DNA from: Heliomarina baculiformis
Lineage (GTDB): Bacteria > Pseudomonadota > Alphaproteobacteria > Rhodobacterales > Rhodobacteraceae
Reading direction: 5' to 3'
NCBI RefSeq assembly: GCF_019966545.1
Contig: NZ_JAIMIC010000005.1
Span: 310,001-374,000 of the forward strand
Length of the DNA stretch: 64,000 nucleotides
The notes beneath the pieces were generated by a model, which was given only the letters and a program-made list of their open reading frames with translations, searched no databases and was not told the origin of the DNA. Shown here piece after piece: positions 31,141-39,817 of the stretch (positions are counted from its first letter, which is position 1; every line of letters starts with the position of its first letter). Made by a program: the position numbers and the translations under genes.

Positions 31141-31419
31141 CTAGGGTTGTCTGAATTTTTTCAACGCCGTCGCTTTTAACGCTTGCTCCCCATGTTCGGC
31201 CACCGCAGATACCCAGCCAATGAATTCCTCTTCGCTCAAAGCATATGTTTTCAAAGCATCTTCCTGAGATATCAAACCGTAAATCACGCCCCGAACGACA
31301 GCAGCCTTGCGCGAAGCGACCCATCGGCGCGTGGTTGCAGGCGGCAAATCCGCACGGGTCATAACAGTCCCGTCCGGGAGCGTTACCGCCCGCGGACCAA
31401 CAACTTTCTTCAGAAACAT
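31141..31419 (-). CDS. sciP: SciP-like CtrA inhibitor (DUF1153)
   Basis: SciP binds CtrA or its promoters and blocks CtrA-dependent transcription in Caulobacter. The 92-residue protein matches the DUF1153 helix-turn-helix family: LPDGTVMTRADLPPATTRRWV, SRKAAVVRGVIYGLISQEDA and LSEEEFIGWVSAVAEHGEQAL. The ATG at 31419 is preferred, with AAGGAC at 7 nt, giving MFLKKVVGPR; an ATG at 31437 would add six residues. It lies immediately upstream of ctrA on the same strand, so inhibitor and target may be co-regulated. Confidence 0.9.
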   Translation of the reverse strand: MFLKKVVGPRAVTLPDGTVMTRADLPPATTRRWVASRKAAVVRGVIYGLISQEDALKTYALSEEEFIGWVSAVAEHGEQALKATALKKFRQP

Positions 31420-31549
31420 CGGCTTGTCCTTGTTCATCGGATGCCGAATTTGCCGGATCACACTTAACGAGCGATGAAACCCGCCCTTGTGAGTGTGTAG
31501 GATTTTCCTATATTCTGCCAATCCTGTCCGCATATCTGAAAGCAATCCA

Positions 31550-32695
31550 ATGGCGCTCGACAACACTCAACCGCTGAACTCTCTGGGTTTTGCCAAGCCC
31601 CCGTCTGAAACGCGGGTCGTGGTGGCAATGTCCGGCGGCGTGGACAGTTCCGTTGTTGCCGCTCTGCTCGCGGATCAGGGATACGACGTGGTGGGCGTTA
31701 CGCTCCAGCTTTACGATCATGGCGCAGCTCTCGCCAAGAAGGGTGCATGCTGTGCCGGGATCGACATACACGATGCTCGTCGTGTCGCCGAGGAACGAGG
31801 CTTTCCGCATTATGTTCTCGATTACGAGAATATCTTTAAAGACGCCGTCATCGACGAATTCGCCGACAGTTACCTCGGGGGCGCAACGCCTGTGCCCTGC
31901 ATTCGTTGCAACGAGCGAGTGAAATTCAAGGATCTTCTGAAAACGGCCAAGGAACTCGAAGCCGATTGCATGGCCACCGGCCACTATATCCAGCGCAAGC
32001 TGGGCGATAACGGCGCCGAGTTGCACTCGGCGGCAGACGCCAGCCGCGACCAGTCTTATTTCCTGTTCTCTACCACGCCTGAACAGCTCGATTTCCTTCG
32101 CTTCCCGCTGGGCCACCTGCCCTCCAAGGATGCGACGCGCGCACTGGCGGCGGAATACGGTCTGTCGGTTGCTGACAAGCCGGACAGTCAGGACATCTGC
32201 TTTGTGCCAAATGGCGATTATGCTTCGGTCATCGAGAAATTGCGTCCCGGAGCAGGCCAACCCGGCGATATCGTCGATACCGAAGGCAACGTGCTTGGCA
32301 CCCATAACGGGGTCATTCACTACACCATCGGCCAGCGCCGGGGCTTGGGCATAGGGGGTCTGACCGATCCGCTTTACGTGGTGCGGCTTGACGTGGACAA
32401 ATGCCAGGTAGTTGTGGGTCCAAAGGCCATGCTGGCCACGCGGACCGTGCCGGTTCGCGAAATCAACTGGCTGGGTGATGAACCATTCACGTCCCGCAAG
32501 GAATGGCAGGTCTCGGTCAAGGTACGCTCGACACGCCCCCCGCGCGAAGCGATCCTGCGCCCGCTCAGCGATACAACGGCCGAGGTCGAACTGCTCTCCC
32601 CCGAAGAAGGCGTATCTCCAGGACAGGCCTGCGTATTCTACGAGACAGGCGGCAGCCGAATTTTCGGCGGCGGCTGGATCTGGCGTGGCTACTGA
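31550..32695 (+). CDS. mnmA: tRNA-uridine 2-sulfurtransferase MnmA
   Basis: MnmA thiolates U34 of tRNA(Lys), tRNA(Glu) and tRNA(Gln). The 381-residue protein has the PP-loop [15 protein letters not shown], the catalytic cysteines in [11 protein letters not shown] and [13 protein letters not shown], and the C-terminal beta-barrel ending in [12 protein letters not shown]. The ATG at 31550 is chosen because the upstream frame start lacks family similarity. The region 31438-31549 is a divergent promoter region shared with sciP. A GNAT gene begins within its last codons. Confidence 0.96.
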   Translation: MALDNTQPLNSLGFAKPPSETRVVVAMSGGVDSSVVAALLADQGYDVVGVTLQLYDHGAALAKKGACCAGIDIHDARRVAEERGFPHYVLDYENIFKDAVIDEFADSYLGGATPVPCIRCNERVKFKDLLKTAKELEADCMATGHYIQRKLGDNGAELHSAADASRDQSYFLFSTTPEQLDFLRFPLGHLPSKDATRALAAEYGLSVADKPDSQDICFVPNGDYASVIEKLRPGAGQPGDIVDTEGNVLGTHNGVIHYTIGQRRGLGIGGLTDPLYVVRLDVDKCQVVVGPKAMLATRTVPVREINWLGDEPFTSRKEWQVSVKVRSTRPPREAILRPLSDTTAEVELLSPEEGVSPGQACVFYETGGSRIFGGGWIWRGY

Positions 32696-33209
32696 GCGGA
32701 TACGCACCCATCGACTGATACTTCGGCCGCTTGAGGCCAGAGACGCGCCTGCCCTGCATAAAGTATTTTCCAACCCGCAGGCCATGCGTTACTTCAGTGA
32801 TCCGCACCCGGAGCTTGCCGAAACCGAAACCTGGGTACGCAACTCCCTTGCTGGCCTGCCGGGTCAAACCCTTGAATTCGTGTTGGATCACAAGGGCACG
32901 GTGATCGGCAAGGCCGGTATCTGGGACGCGCCTGAGCTTGGATTTCTGCTTCACCCCCGCTTCTGGGGGAAAGGTTTGATGGCCGAAGCGCTCTCAGCGC
33001 TCATCCCGCATTTCTTCCAGCAGATGTCACTCGAAAAGATCACCGCGGACGTGGACCCGCGCAACTCAGCTAGTCTCAGCCTGTTGAACCGCATGGGATT
33101 TCGCAAAACCCACGAAGCAAGGGGCACGATCCGTATCAACGGCGAATGGTGCGACAGTATTTATCTCGCCTTGCCAAGACCGGCAACACCCGGCACCCGG
33201 GCGCTATAA
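32685..33209 (+). CDS. GNAT-family N-acetyltransferase (RimJ/RimL-type)
   Basis: The 174-residue protein has [22 protein letters not shown] at the N-terminus, the acetyl-CoA loop [17 protein letters not shown] and [19 protein letters not shown], typical of RimJ/RimL-like acetyltransferases that act on protein or small-molecule amines. The start is a GTG at 32685, overlapping mnmA by 11 nt; no ATG precedes the conserved region. It converges on lpxB with a 6-nt overlap at the stop codons. The target is unknown. Confidence 0.86.
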   Translation: MATERIRTHRLILRPLEARDAPALHKVFSNPQAMRYFSDPHPELAETETWVRNSLAGLPGQTLEFVLDHKGTVIGKAGIWDAPELGFLLHPRFWGKGLMAEALSALIPHFFQQMSLEKITADVDPRNSASLSLLNRMGFRKTHEARGTIRINGEWCDSIYLALPRPATPGTRAL

Positions 33210-34355
33210 CCGCGCCAGAACAGCCTTGGCTGCACGCAGACCGGGGGCTTCACCTTCTTTGCCCAACCGCTCCATGGTCAGTGCCATCGCCTCGCGCTGT
33301 GCGTCCGGCGCGTTGAAAACATCCTCAAGGCCATCGGCAATCATTGAAGGCTGACATGCCGCACCGATGAATTCCGGCACCGTCCGGCTTTCTGCCACGA
33401 GGTTGACCAATGTCACCGTGTCGACACGCAGCATCCGCTGAATGATCCGGCGACTTGCCCAGCTCATGTCATAAGCGATAACCATTGGCGTGTCGGCGGC
33501 AGCCAGTTCCAGTGACACCGTGCCCGACGCTGCAAGCGCCATCGTCGCGCCCCGAAAGGCCGCGCGCTTTCGTCGTGCCGCCGTCTCAAGGTCAAGCTGG
33601 CGCGGATCGATGACCACGGGGTTTCCGGGCCAGTCGGCCGTCAGTTCCGCGACAAGCCCCGCAACCGGTCGCGCTGCAGGCAGAACGACACGCATGTCCG
33701 GATGTCGCGCGATGAACGCCTTCAGCGCCTCACCGAACACACCGGACAACCGGGTCACCTCGGACCGACGCGAGCCGGGCAAAACAAGCAACCAACGTCC
33801 CTCTTTAAGACCCATCTCCTGACGGAATTCCGCGATTTCCTCATCCGTAGCCTGCGGTTCGGCCACCACCGGGTGTCCCACGAAATCGCAATCCATCCCC
33901 GCCGCTTCCATATATTGCGGCTCAAAGGGAAACAGCGCGAGGACCTGATCGATCATCCGCGCCATCTTCGCAGCCCGGCCGGGCCGCCACGCCCAGACGG
34001 TAGGTGCCACGTAATGGACACAACGTGTGCTGCCGCCCGCTTTGACCAGCTTTGCCACGCGCAGGCAAAAGTCCGGGCTGTCGATGGTGACCAGAACATC
34101 GGGTTGCGCTTTCAGCACCGCATCGGCGGTCTCGGAAATCCGGCGTTTGAGGTGAAAGTACTTCGGCAGGATTTCCGAAAGGCCCATGACGCTTAGCTCT
34201 TCCATGGGGAACTGGCTCTCCAGGCCCTGAGCCTCCATCTCGGGCCCGCCTACCCCGGCGAAACTCACGTCCGGGCGCAAGGAGCGTAAACCGGCCATCA
34301 ACGCGCCGCCAAGCCGGTCTCCCGATGGTTCTCCCGCGATCAGGAACACCCGCAT
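33204..34355 (-). CDS. lpxB: Lipid-A-disaccharide synthase
   Basis: LpxB joins UDP-2,3-diacylglucosamine and lipid X to make the lipid A disaccharide at the inner membrane. The 383-residue GT19 protein has IAGEPSGDRLGGALM at the N-terminus, then GLSEILPKYFHL, YVAPTVWAWRPGRAAKM and LPGSRRSEVTRL. It is the last gene of the envelope operon on the minus strand and overlaps lpxI by a single base. Length and motifs are normal. Confidence 0.96.
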   Translation of the reverse strand: MRVFLIAGEPSGDRLGGALMAGLRSLRPDVSFAGVGGPEMEAQGLESQFPMEELSVMGLSEILPKYFHLKRRISETADAVLKAQPDVLVTIDSPDFCLRVAKLVKAGGSTRCVHYVAPTVWAWRPGRAAKMARMIDQVLALFPFEPQYMEAAGMDCDFVGHPVVAEPQATDEEIAEFRQEMGLKEGRWLLVLPGSRRSEVTRLSGVFGEALKAFIARHPDMRVVLPAARPVAGLVAELTADWPGNPVVIDPRQLDLETAARRKRAAFRGATMALAASGTVSLELAAADTPMVIAYDMSWASRRIIQRMLRVDTVTLVNLVAESRTVPEFIGAACQPSMIADGLEDVFNAPDAQREAMALTMERLGKEGEAPGLRAAKAVLARL

Positions 34356-35149
34356 CAGATCGTCCGCTCGCGTACCCAGAGGAACAGTCCGGCCGCATCG
34401 CAGCGCGCGATCAAGCTCTCCTGATCCAGCACCATCACGCCACCCGCTTCGATCACGATTCCATCCAGACCCGCCTCGGCACAGGCCATTGCTGTATCCG
34501 GACCGATCAACGGCAGGTCCGCCCTGCGATCCTGCCCCAGCTTGGGCGATTTGTAGAAAATGCCGCCCTTGCCATCAGGGCGGTTCTTTACCGACGCCAG
34601 CATCCAGTCGGTGCCAAAAACCGCTTCGATGGCCAGAACCTGCCCGTTGGCAACGATACAGGCTTGTCCGACATCTTCTTCCGACAGCGTCTCCATCAAC
34701 CGTTCCGCCCGTGCGGCATCGGCCTCTGATGCTTCGAGAACCTGATGACGTCCCAGAACTCCCGCCCCCGGCAAAAGATCCGGGGCAAGCTCTTCGGCCG
34801 ATCGAATGGTAAATCCCTGATCCTCGAAAAGGGACATGACCGCCCGCAAGGCGCCGTCATCACCGCTCCCGATGGCTTCGCTGATGATCGGGACAAGCGG
34901 CATCGTATCGGCATCGATGGCGGCAGAATCGATCTGAGGACGCCGGATCGCGCCTGCAAAGCAAACCTCGCGCACACCGCGCGCTTTCAGATCGATGAGG
35001 AAGGTGCCCAGCTGTTCAAGCCGAAACACTACGTCCGGCGACAGCCCATCCGGAAGAAACCCGTCAAGCGAACAGACCAGCGGCTTTTCGGCCTGCGATG
35101 CAGACAAAGCTTTGGGTAAGGCCCCCATTCCGGCAATCAACGCCAGCAC
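34355..35149 (-). CDS. lpxI: UDP-2,3-diacylglucosamine pyrophosphatase LpxI
   Basis: LpxI cleaves UDP-2,3-diacylglucosamine to lipid X and UMP, replacing LpxH in alphaproteobacteria. The 264-residue protein has an N-terminal domain beginning LALIAGMGALPKAL and the C-terminal stretches ANGQVLAIEAVFGTDWML, FYKSPKLGQDRRADLPLIGPDTAMACAEAGL and DGIVIEAGGVMVLDQ. It starts with GTG at 35149, three bases after the lpxA stop. Its place between lpxA and lpxB is the standard order. Confidence 0.95.
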   Translation of the reverse strand: MLALIAGMGALPKALSASQAEKPLVCSLDGFLPDGLSPDVVFRLEQLGTFLIDLKARGVREVCFAGAIRRPQIDSAAIDADTMPLVPIISEAIGSGDDGALRAVMSLFEDQGFTIRSAEELAPDLLPGAGVLGRHQVLEASEADAARAERLMETLSEEDVGQACIVANGQVLAIEAVFGTDWMLASVKNRPDGKGGIFYKSPKLGQDRRADLPLIGPDTAMACAEAGLDGIVIEAGGVMVLDQESLIARCDAAGLFLWVRERTI

Positions 35150-35152
35150 AGC

Positions 35153-35938
35153 TCAGCCCCCGGGTGTCAGGAAAGACCGGTCGCTGCCGCCGAGTACGAA
35201 TTTCACGATATCACGGACATAGTCGCTTTCGGTCTCATCGCCGAGTCGATGCACCCGGTCCTGGAACGTTCCTTCGCCTTGCGCCAGCATCTGAAAGGCC
35301 GCGCGCAAGGCCGTGATGTCCGACCGTTTCACGCCGCGCCGTTTGAGACCGACGAGGTTCAGCCCGTCCAGATGACCGCGTGGCGCCTGAACTAACCCAT
35401 AGGGAATGACATCGTTTGTCACCATGGTAACGGCACCAATGATGGCACCCTTTCCAATCCGCACCCATTGATGAATGCCCGAGAGTCCGCCGACGATCAC
35501 GTCATCTTCCAGCACGCAGTGCCCGGCAATCGCCGCGTTGTTCACGACGATGACCTTGTTGCCGATCTGCGCGTCATGAGCGACATGGCAGCCCGCCATG
35601 AATAGCCCGTCATCGCCGACCCGCGTCACACCGCCGCCGCCCTCTGTGCCAGCGTTCATGGTCACATGCTCGCGGATGCGATTACGCGCACCGATGACCA
35701 GCGACGTATCTTCGCCCCGAAACTTGAGATCCTGAGGGATTTCTCCGATCACCGCGAACGGAAAGATCACGGTATCTTCGCCGATGCTGGTCTTGCCCGT
35801 GACGACAACGTGGCTTTTCAGCTCGACTCCGGGCGCAAGTTCAACTTCCGACCCGATCAGACAGAACGGCCCGATCTTGCAGCCTTCGCCGATCTTGGCG
35901 CCGTCTTCAATAACCGCCGAGGGATGTATCTGCGACAT
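35153..35938 (-). CDS. lpxA: UDP-N-acetylglucosamine O-acyltransferase LpxA
   Basis: LpxA adds a 3-hydroxyacyl chain to UDP-GlcNAc, the first step of lipid A synthesis. The 261-residue protein is a left-handed beta-helix with hexapeptide repeats from SQIHPSAVIEDGAKIGEGCKIG onward, the catalytic histidine in GCHVAHDAQIG, and the helical C-terminal domain. The ATG at 35938 gives the family start MSQIHPSAV. It follows fabZ by 4 nt. Confidence 0.96.
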   Translation of the reverse strand: MSQIHPSAVIEDGAKIGEGCKIGPFCLIGSEVELAPGVELKSHVVVTGKTSIGEDTVIFPFAVIGEIPQDLKFRGEDTSLVIGARNRIREHVTMNAGTEGGGGVTRVGDDGLFMAGCHVAHDAQIGNKVIVVNNAAIAGHCVLEDDVIVGGLSGIHQWVRIGKGAIIGAVTMVTNDVIPYGLVQAPRGHLDGLNLVGLKRRGVKRSDITALRAAFQMLAQGEGTFQDRVHRLGDETESDYVRDIVKFVLGGSDRSFLTPGG

Positions 35939-35942
35939 GTTT

Positions 35943-36407
35943 TCAGCCTTTCGGCATATCAATCATTGCAGTGAATTCCGCTTCGGCGGCCAGATCGCCT
36001 TCTACCGTCGCCTGTCCTCCGAACCGCCAGACCTTGCCGCCGGGTTTGCCGCGCAACGTCGAGACCTGCATCTCGAGCACGTCACCCGGTATCACCTTGC
36101 GGCGGAATTTGCATTTGTCGATCGACATGAAATAGATCAACAATTCCCTGTCGGCCATGTCGAGCGCTGTTCCGATCATCACGCCCGCCGTCTGAGCCAT
36201 CGCCTCGACAATGGTCACACCCGGCATGATCGGCACGCCTGGGAAATGCCCCTGAAAATGCGGCTCGTTCATGGTCACGTTTTTGATGCCCTTGGCAGAA
36301 GACGTCCCGTCGATCTCGACGACCTTGTCGACAAGAAGAAAAGGATACCGATGCGGCAAAATACGCTGGATCAGTTGAATATCAGCGCTTTGCAAAGTCT
36401 CGTTCAT
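35943..36407 (-). CDS. fabZ: 3-hydroxyacyl-ACP dehydratase FabZ
   Basis: FabZ dehydrates 3-hydroxyacyl-ACP in fatty acid elongation and competes with LpxA for the same acyl-ACP. The 154-residue hotdog protein has [16 protein letters not shown] and the active-site stretch [23 protein letters not shown], with the histidine and glutamate in place. It lies between ompH and lpxA in the conserved envelope operon. No lpxD gene is present between ompH and fabZ; the 86-nt gap there is non-coding. Confidence 0.96.
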   Translation of the reverse strand: MNETLQSADIQLIQRILPHRYPFLLVDKVVEIDGTSSAKGIKNVTMNEPHFQGHFPGVPIMPGVTIVEAMAQTAGVMIGTALDMADRELLIYFMSIDKCKFRRKVIPGDVLEMQVSTLRGKPGGKVWRFGGQATVEGDLAAEAEFTAMIDMPKG

Positions 36408-36493
36408 CTGGTCTTCCGTTCTTAGGTGTTAGGGGGCGGATGCTGGATATCCTGCTCCTGACTAACAAGCGCCAGCCAGCAGGGCAAGCGACC

Positions 36494-37081
36494 CTATTGG
36501 TCCGGTGCCGGCGAGAGTTCGCTGCCATCTCCAATGGTCGCGTCGATCCGTTCAATTGCAAGGTCGGTGATGTCCGTCGCATTCGCGCTCAGGAACACGC
36601 TGGAGCGTTCCAAGATGACCCCGGCGCCGCTTTCGCGCATCACTTCGGCAAGGATCGGGCGCACGGCGTTCAGAAAGACAGCCCGCGCCTTGTCGTTCTT
36701 TTCGGCCAGCACCCGGGTCTTGTGATCCTGTTCGCCGCGTATCTTCTGGACCTTTTCGTCAAAAGCATCGGCCAGCTCCCGAAACGCTTCCGGATCCATA
36801 TCGGCGCGTTTTTCGGTCAGCTCGTGTTCCTCGGCGGTCAATTCAGCGGCGATGCGGTTGTTTTCCTCAGCAAGGGCTTCACCCTCGGTTTCGATCTCAC
36901 GGTCGATCCGTTTACCGAATGCGGAATCGTTGAAAAGCCGTTCCGAGGAAATCGTCAGGATCGCGGTCTGGGCAAAGCCAAGCTGCTGTGCGCCCGCCCA
37001 CGGCGTAAAGCCAAAGACTCCCCCGATCACGGATGCCAGCGCGATTGCCCGCGCTAACCGTATCGGGAGAGTGGTTGTCAT
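36494..37081 (-). CDS. OmpH/Skp-family periplasmic chaperone
   Basis: Skp-like proteins escort unfolded outer-membrane proteins to the BAM complex. The 195-residue protein has a signal peptide (about 1-30, ending GAQQL), a beta segment ILTISSERLFNDSAFG and a long coiled-coil region rich in Glu, Ala and Lys (about 60-130) forming the tentacles, then the returning strand GAGVILERSSVFLSANATDITDLAI. It follows bamA by 7 nt, as in most alphaproteobacteria. Confidence 0.9.
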   Translation of the reverse strand: MTTTLPIRLARAIALASVIGGVFGFTPWAGAQQLGFAQTAILTISSERLFNDSAFGKRIDREIETEGEALAEENNRIAAELTAEEHELTEKRADMDPEAFRELADAFDEKVQKIRGEQDHKTRVLAEKNDKARAVFLNAVRPILAEVMRESGAGVILERSSVFLSANATDITDLAIERIDATIGDGSELSPAPDQ

Positions 37082-37088
37082 TCTCAGT

Positions 37089-39449
37089 TCAGAATCTCGC
37101 CTGAATGGTCAGATCGAAACTCTGCTCCTTGTCGAAGGTTTCTTTCTTGAGCGCCTCCGAGAAGTTCAGGCGCAGCGGCCCGAAGCCGGTATCCCAGAGG
37201 ATGGAAAGACCGATCACATGACGGGCGGACCCGTCTGCACCGACAATGTTGCCACCGGTGGTATCCACGTTGCTCAGATCCCACAGGTTGCCGACGTCAT
37301 AGAAGATGCCACCGCGAATACCCAGTTCTTCGGGAAGTCCCAGCGGGAACTCGGCCTCGAATTTCGCCACGGCGTAGAAGTTACCGCCGATCGCATCATC
37401 GACACCGTTCGACTGATCCCGCGGACCGATGCCACCGGGTTCAAAGCCGCGCATGATGCTGGGCGACAAAATAAAGCGGTCGATGGTGCGGCTTGTATCC
37501 GTACCCCGCCAGTTCATCGCACCGCCCTCAAGCGTCGCCCGCAACGTGACTTCCTCGTTCAGAACCAGCGTCTGCGCGATCATCCGGACACGTGAACGAA
37601 TGTATTCGTTGTCCCCGCCCAGACCGGCGAAATCAGCGCCAACTTCCATCAGGAAACCGGCGTTCGGGTTCAACCCGGTCAGACGGGTATCGTAGCTGTA
37701 GGTCAGGCCAAAGGAGCTCGACGTACGGCGCCCGAACCCGATTTCCCGAGCGACAACATTGCTGTTGTTGGTATTGTCCCGCACCGTCATCTCGGACGCA
37801 TCGTAATCATAGGCGATTTCAAGCGTGCCATTCTCGCTGACCGGGAAAGTCAGTGCCGGAGAGACAAAGACGCGCTCGGTATCGTACGAGGCATAGGAGG
37901 AATCCGTTCCAGAGACACCAAGGTCGAGGTCAAAGCGAAGCTGACGCCCCAGCAGGTAGGGTTCGGTGAACCCGATGCTGTATTCCTCGGAATCCTGCGC
38001 GGTCGATGCGGCAAAGCTCAGGCGCTGGCCCCGGCCAAGAAAGTTGTTTTCCCGCAGGCCTAGCGCCACACCGAAACCGTCGTTGACCGAATAACTACCA
38101 CCAAGTGTCAGCGAACCTGTCGGCTGTTCCTCGACATCCACGCCGACGATAACCTGATCGGAGGTCGATCCCTGACGGGCTTCCACATCCGCATTTGCAA
38201 AATATCCAAGGGCCCGGATACGCTCGGCGCTCTGACGGATTTCGCGCGGGTTGAACGGGTCGCCTTCGACAATTCGGAACTGCTGACGGATCACGCGATC
38301 AAGCGTCGTTGTGTTACCTTCGATATCGATCCGTTCGACAAATATCCGCGGACCGCGCACAAGAACAAATTCGATGTTCAGTACACGGTTGCGTTCGTCT
38401 CGCGTGATGCGGGGTTCGACGCGCAGAAAGTCGATGCCCTTGTCGATGGCCAAACGTTCCATACGCGCGATGGACTGTTCCACCAGCGTCGGGGTGTAAA
38501 CGACGCCCGGCTTGATCCGCAGCGTATTCTGGAAATCCTGCGCATTGGCTTCGCGCATCTGGCTGGTCGTGCTGATCTGGCCGAATTTGAACTGCTGGCC
38601 TTCCTGAACGTTCACGACAAGGAAAAAGGCATCCTGTTCACGCGTCAGCTCGACATTCGTTCCAAGGATACGGAAATCGACATACCCGCGCGACAAGTAG
38701 AAATCGCGCAAAACCTGTTTATCGAACTGAATGCGCTCTTCGACAAGCGTATCCGACCGGATGAAAGCTCTCAGCAGACCGGCCTGCTTGGATTCCAGAA
38801 CCCGGCGCAGACGACCATCGGAATAGACGCGGTTGCCGACAAAGCTGACCCGCTCGATCTCGATCGTGTCGCCTTCGGAAATCTCAAAGACCAGATCGAC
38901 ACGGTTGTCGTCGCGGCGAATGATGCGCGGGGTGACCGTTGCGGCGATGCGGCCCTGCTGCGAATATGCGGTCGCAATGGTGGCTGCATCCGCTTCAGCC
39001 TGGCTCGGGCTAAACACGCGGCGCGGCTTTGATTCGACGAAATCGCGCAGCGCATCGTCCTTGATGCGGCGGTTCCCCTCGAAGTTGATACGGTTGATGG
39101 TCGGATATTCGACGACGCGCACGACCAGCGTGCTGCCCTGCGGAATGATTTCGACGCTCTCGAAGAGCCCGCTTTCGACGACCCGCTGATAGGCGTCGTT
39201 CAGGGCACCGGCGCTGACGTTGGTTCCGCTCGGAATGCCGATATAGTTGGCGATTGTGCCGCTTTGGATACGTTGGTTACCCTGCACTTCGACCCGGCTG
39301 AACCGGTAACTCTGCGCTTCGGCGAGGGTAGAAATCCCAAGCAAAACGACCAACAGAAACGCAAACGGAATGCGTGACCAATGCCACAACATTTTGCCGC
39401 TGACCGTCACCTGCCCGCAGGATCTACCCGCCTGTTTAAGCAAACCCAT
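37089..39449 (-). CDS. bamA: Outer-membrane protein assembly factor BamA
   Basis: BamA folds and inserts outer-membrane beta-barrel proteins. The 786-residue precursor has a long N-terminus with a signal peptide ending near residue 46 (STLAEAQS). Five POTRA domains follow (about 47-440, beginning YRFSRVEVQGNQRIQSGTI). The C-terminal barrel contains the GLRENNFLGRGQRL-type start and the VIGLSILWDTGFGPLRLNFSEAL end, with a terminal aromatic (ARF). The ATG at 39449 is well upstream of the signal core, so a shorter precursor from the internal ATG at residue 20 is possible. Confidence 0.96.
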   Translation of the reverse strand: MGLLKQAGRSCGQVTVSGKMLWHWSRIPFAFLLVVLLGISTLAEAQSYRFSRVEVQGNQRIQSGTIANYIGIPSGTNVSAGALNDAYQRVVESGLFESVEIIPQGSTLVVRVVEYPTINRINFEGNRRIKDDALRDFVESKPRRVFSPSQAEADAATIATAYSQQGRIAATVTPRIIRRDDNRVDLVFEISEGDTIEIERVSFVGNRVYSDGRLRRVLESKQAGLLRAFIRSDTLVEERIQFDKQVLRDFYLSRGYVDFRILGTNVELTREQDAFFLVVNVQEGQQFKFGQISTTSQMREANAQDFQNTLRIKPGVVYTPTLVEQSIARMERLAIDKGIDFLRVEPRITRDERNRVLNIEFVLVRGPRIFVERIDIEGNTTTLDRVIRQQFRIVEGDPFNPREIRQSAERIRALGYFANADVEARQGSTSDQVIVGVDVEEQPTGSLTLGGSYSVNDGFGVALGLRENNFLGRGQRLSFAASTAQDSEEYSIGFTEPYLLGRQLRFDLDLGVSGTDSSYASYDTERVFVSPALTFPVSENGTLEIAYDYDASEMTVRDNTNNSNVVAREIGFGRRTSSSFGLTYSYDTRLTGLNPNAGFLMEVGADFAGLGGDNEYIRSRVRMIAQTLVLNEEVTLRATLEGGAMNWRGTDTSRTIDRFILSPSIMRGFEPGGIGPRDQSNGVDDAIGGNFYAVAKFEAEFPLGLPEELGIRGGIFYDVGNLWDLSNVDTTGGNIVGADGSARHVIGLSILWDTGFGPLRLNFSEALKKETFDKEQSFDLTIQARF

Positions 39450-39484
39450 ATCCCGAACCTATTTTTCTCGACCTCACTAGATGT

Positions 39485-39513
39485 TGAGTATCGGGATTGA
39501 ACTTGGATGTCAA
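39485..39513 (-). promoter_or_regulatory. Candidate sigma-70-type promoter of bamA
   Basis: On the minus strand a perfect TTGACA (39508-39513) is followed after 17 nt by TACTCA (39485-39490), a weak -10 element. It lies just after the terminator of the upstream small gene and 35 nt before the bamA start codon, so bamA and downstream genes probably have their own start site here. Confidence 0.45.
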
Positions 39514-39519
39514 AACCAC

Positions 39520-39554
39520 AAAAAAAGCGGCACCAGATTTTTCTGGATGCCGCT
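39520..39554 (-). terminator. Rho-independent terminator between the 41-residue gene and bamA
   Basis: On the minus strand a 7-bp stem (39548-39554 with 39526-39532) and a 5-bp inner stem (39542-39546 with 39533-39537), separated by a one-base bulge, are followed by seven T residues (complement of 39520-39526). It lies 36 nt after the small-gene stop codon. Confidence 0.82.
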
Positions 39555-39590
39555 CAAAATACCATATTTCGGGCCATGGCCCTGTCTGGG

Positions 39591-39716
39591 TTACAGGCTG
39601 CCCAGGTAGGCGCCTGCTGCCAGAGCGCAGGCGATCGTACCGATGAACAGAAAACGATCCCAGTTCAGCGCCATGACCAAGGATAGTCCGCGATAGGAAT
39701 TTTCTAGCGTGTGCAT
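39591..39716 (-). CDS. Small single-helix membrane protein, 41 residues
   Basis: The 41-residue frame begins MHTLENSYRGLSLVMALNWD and continues into a hydrophobic helix rich in small residues (FLFIGTIACALAAGAYLGSL). GAGGGAG lies 6 nt before the ATG and a strong terminator follows, so the frame is well supported although short. It lies between rseP and bamA on the same strand, in the outer-membrane biogenesis block. The function is unknown; a small inner-membrane protein is the likely product. Confidence 0.72.
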   Translation of the reverse strand: MHTLENSYRGLSLVMALNWDRFLFIGTIACALAAGAYLGSL

Positions 39717-39817
39717 CGGTTGCTCCCTCTTGCTGTGTTATCCGGAAAATTAGATCCGGATTGGGGCAAGAATTGGGCAATCACGCGTTAGAGTTGTGCA
39801 ATTCACCGATCCGCCGA

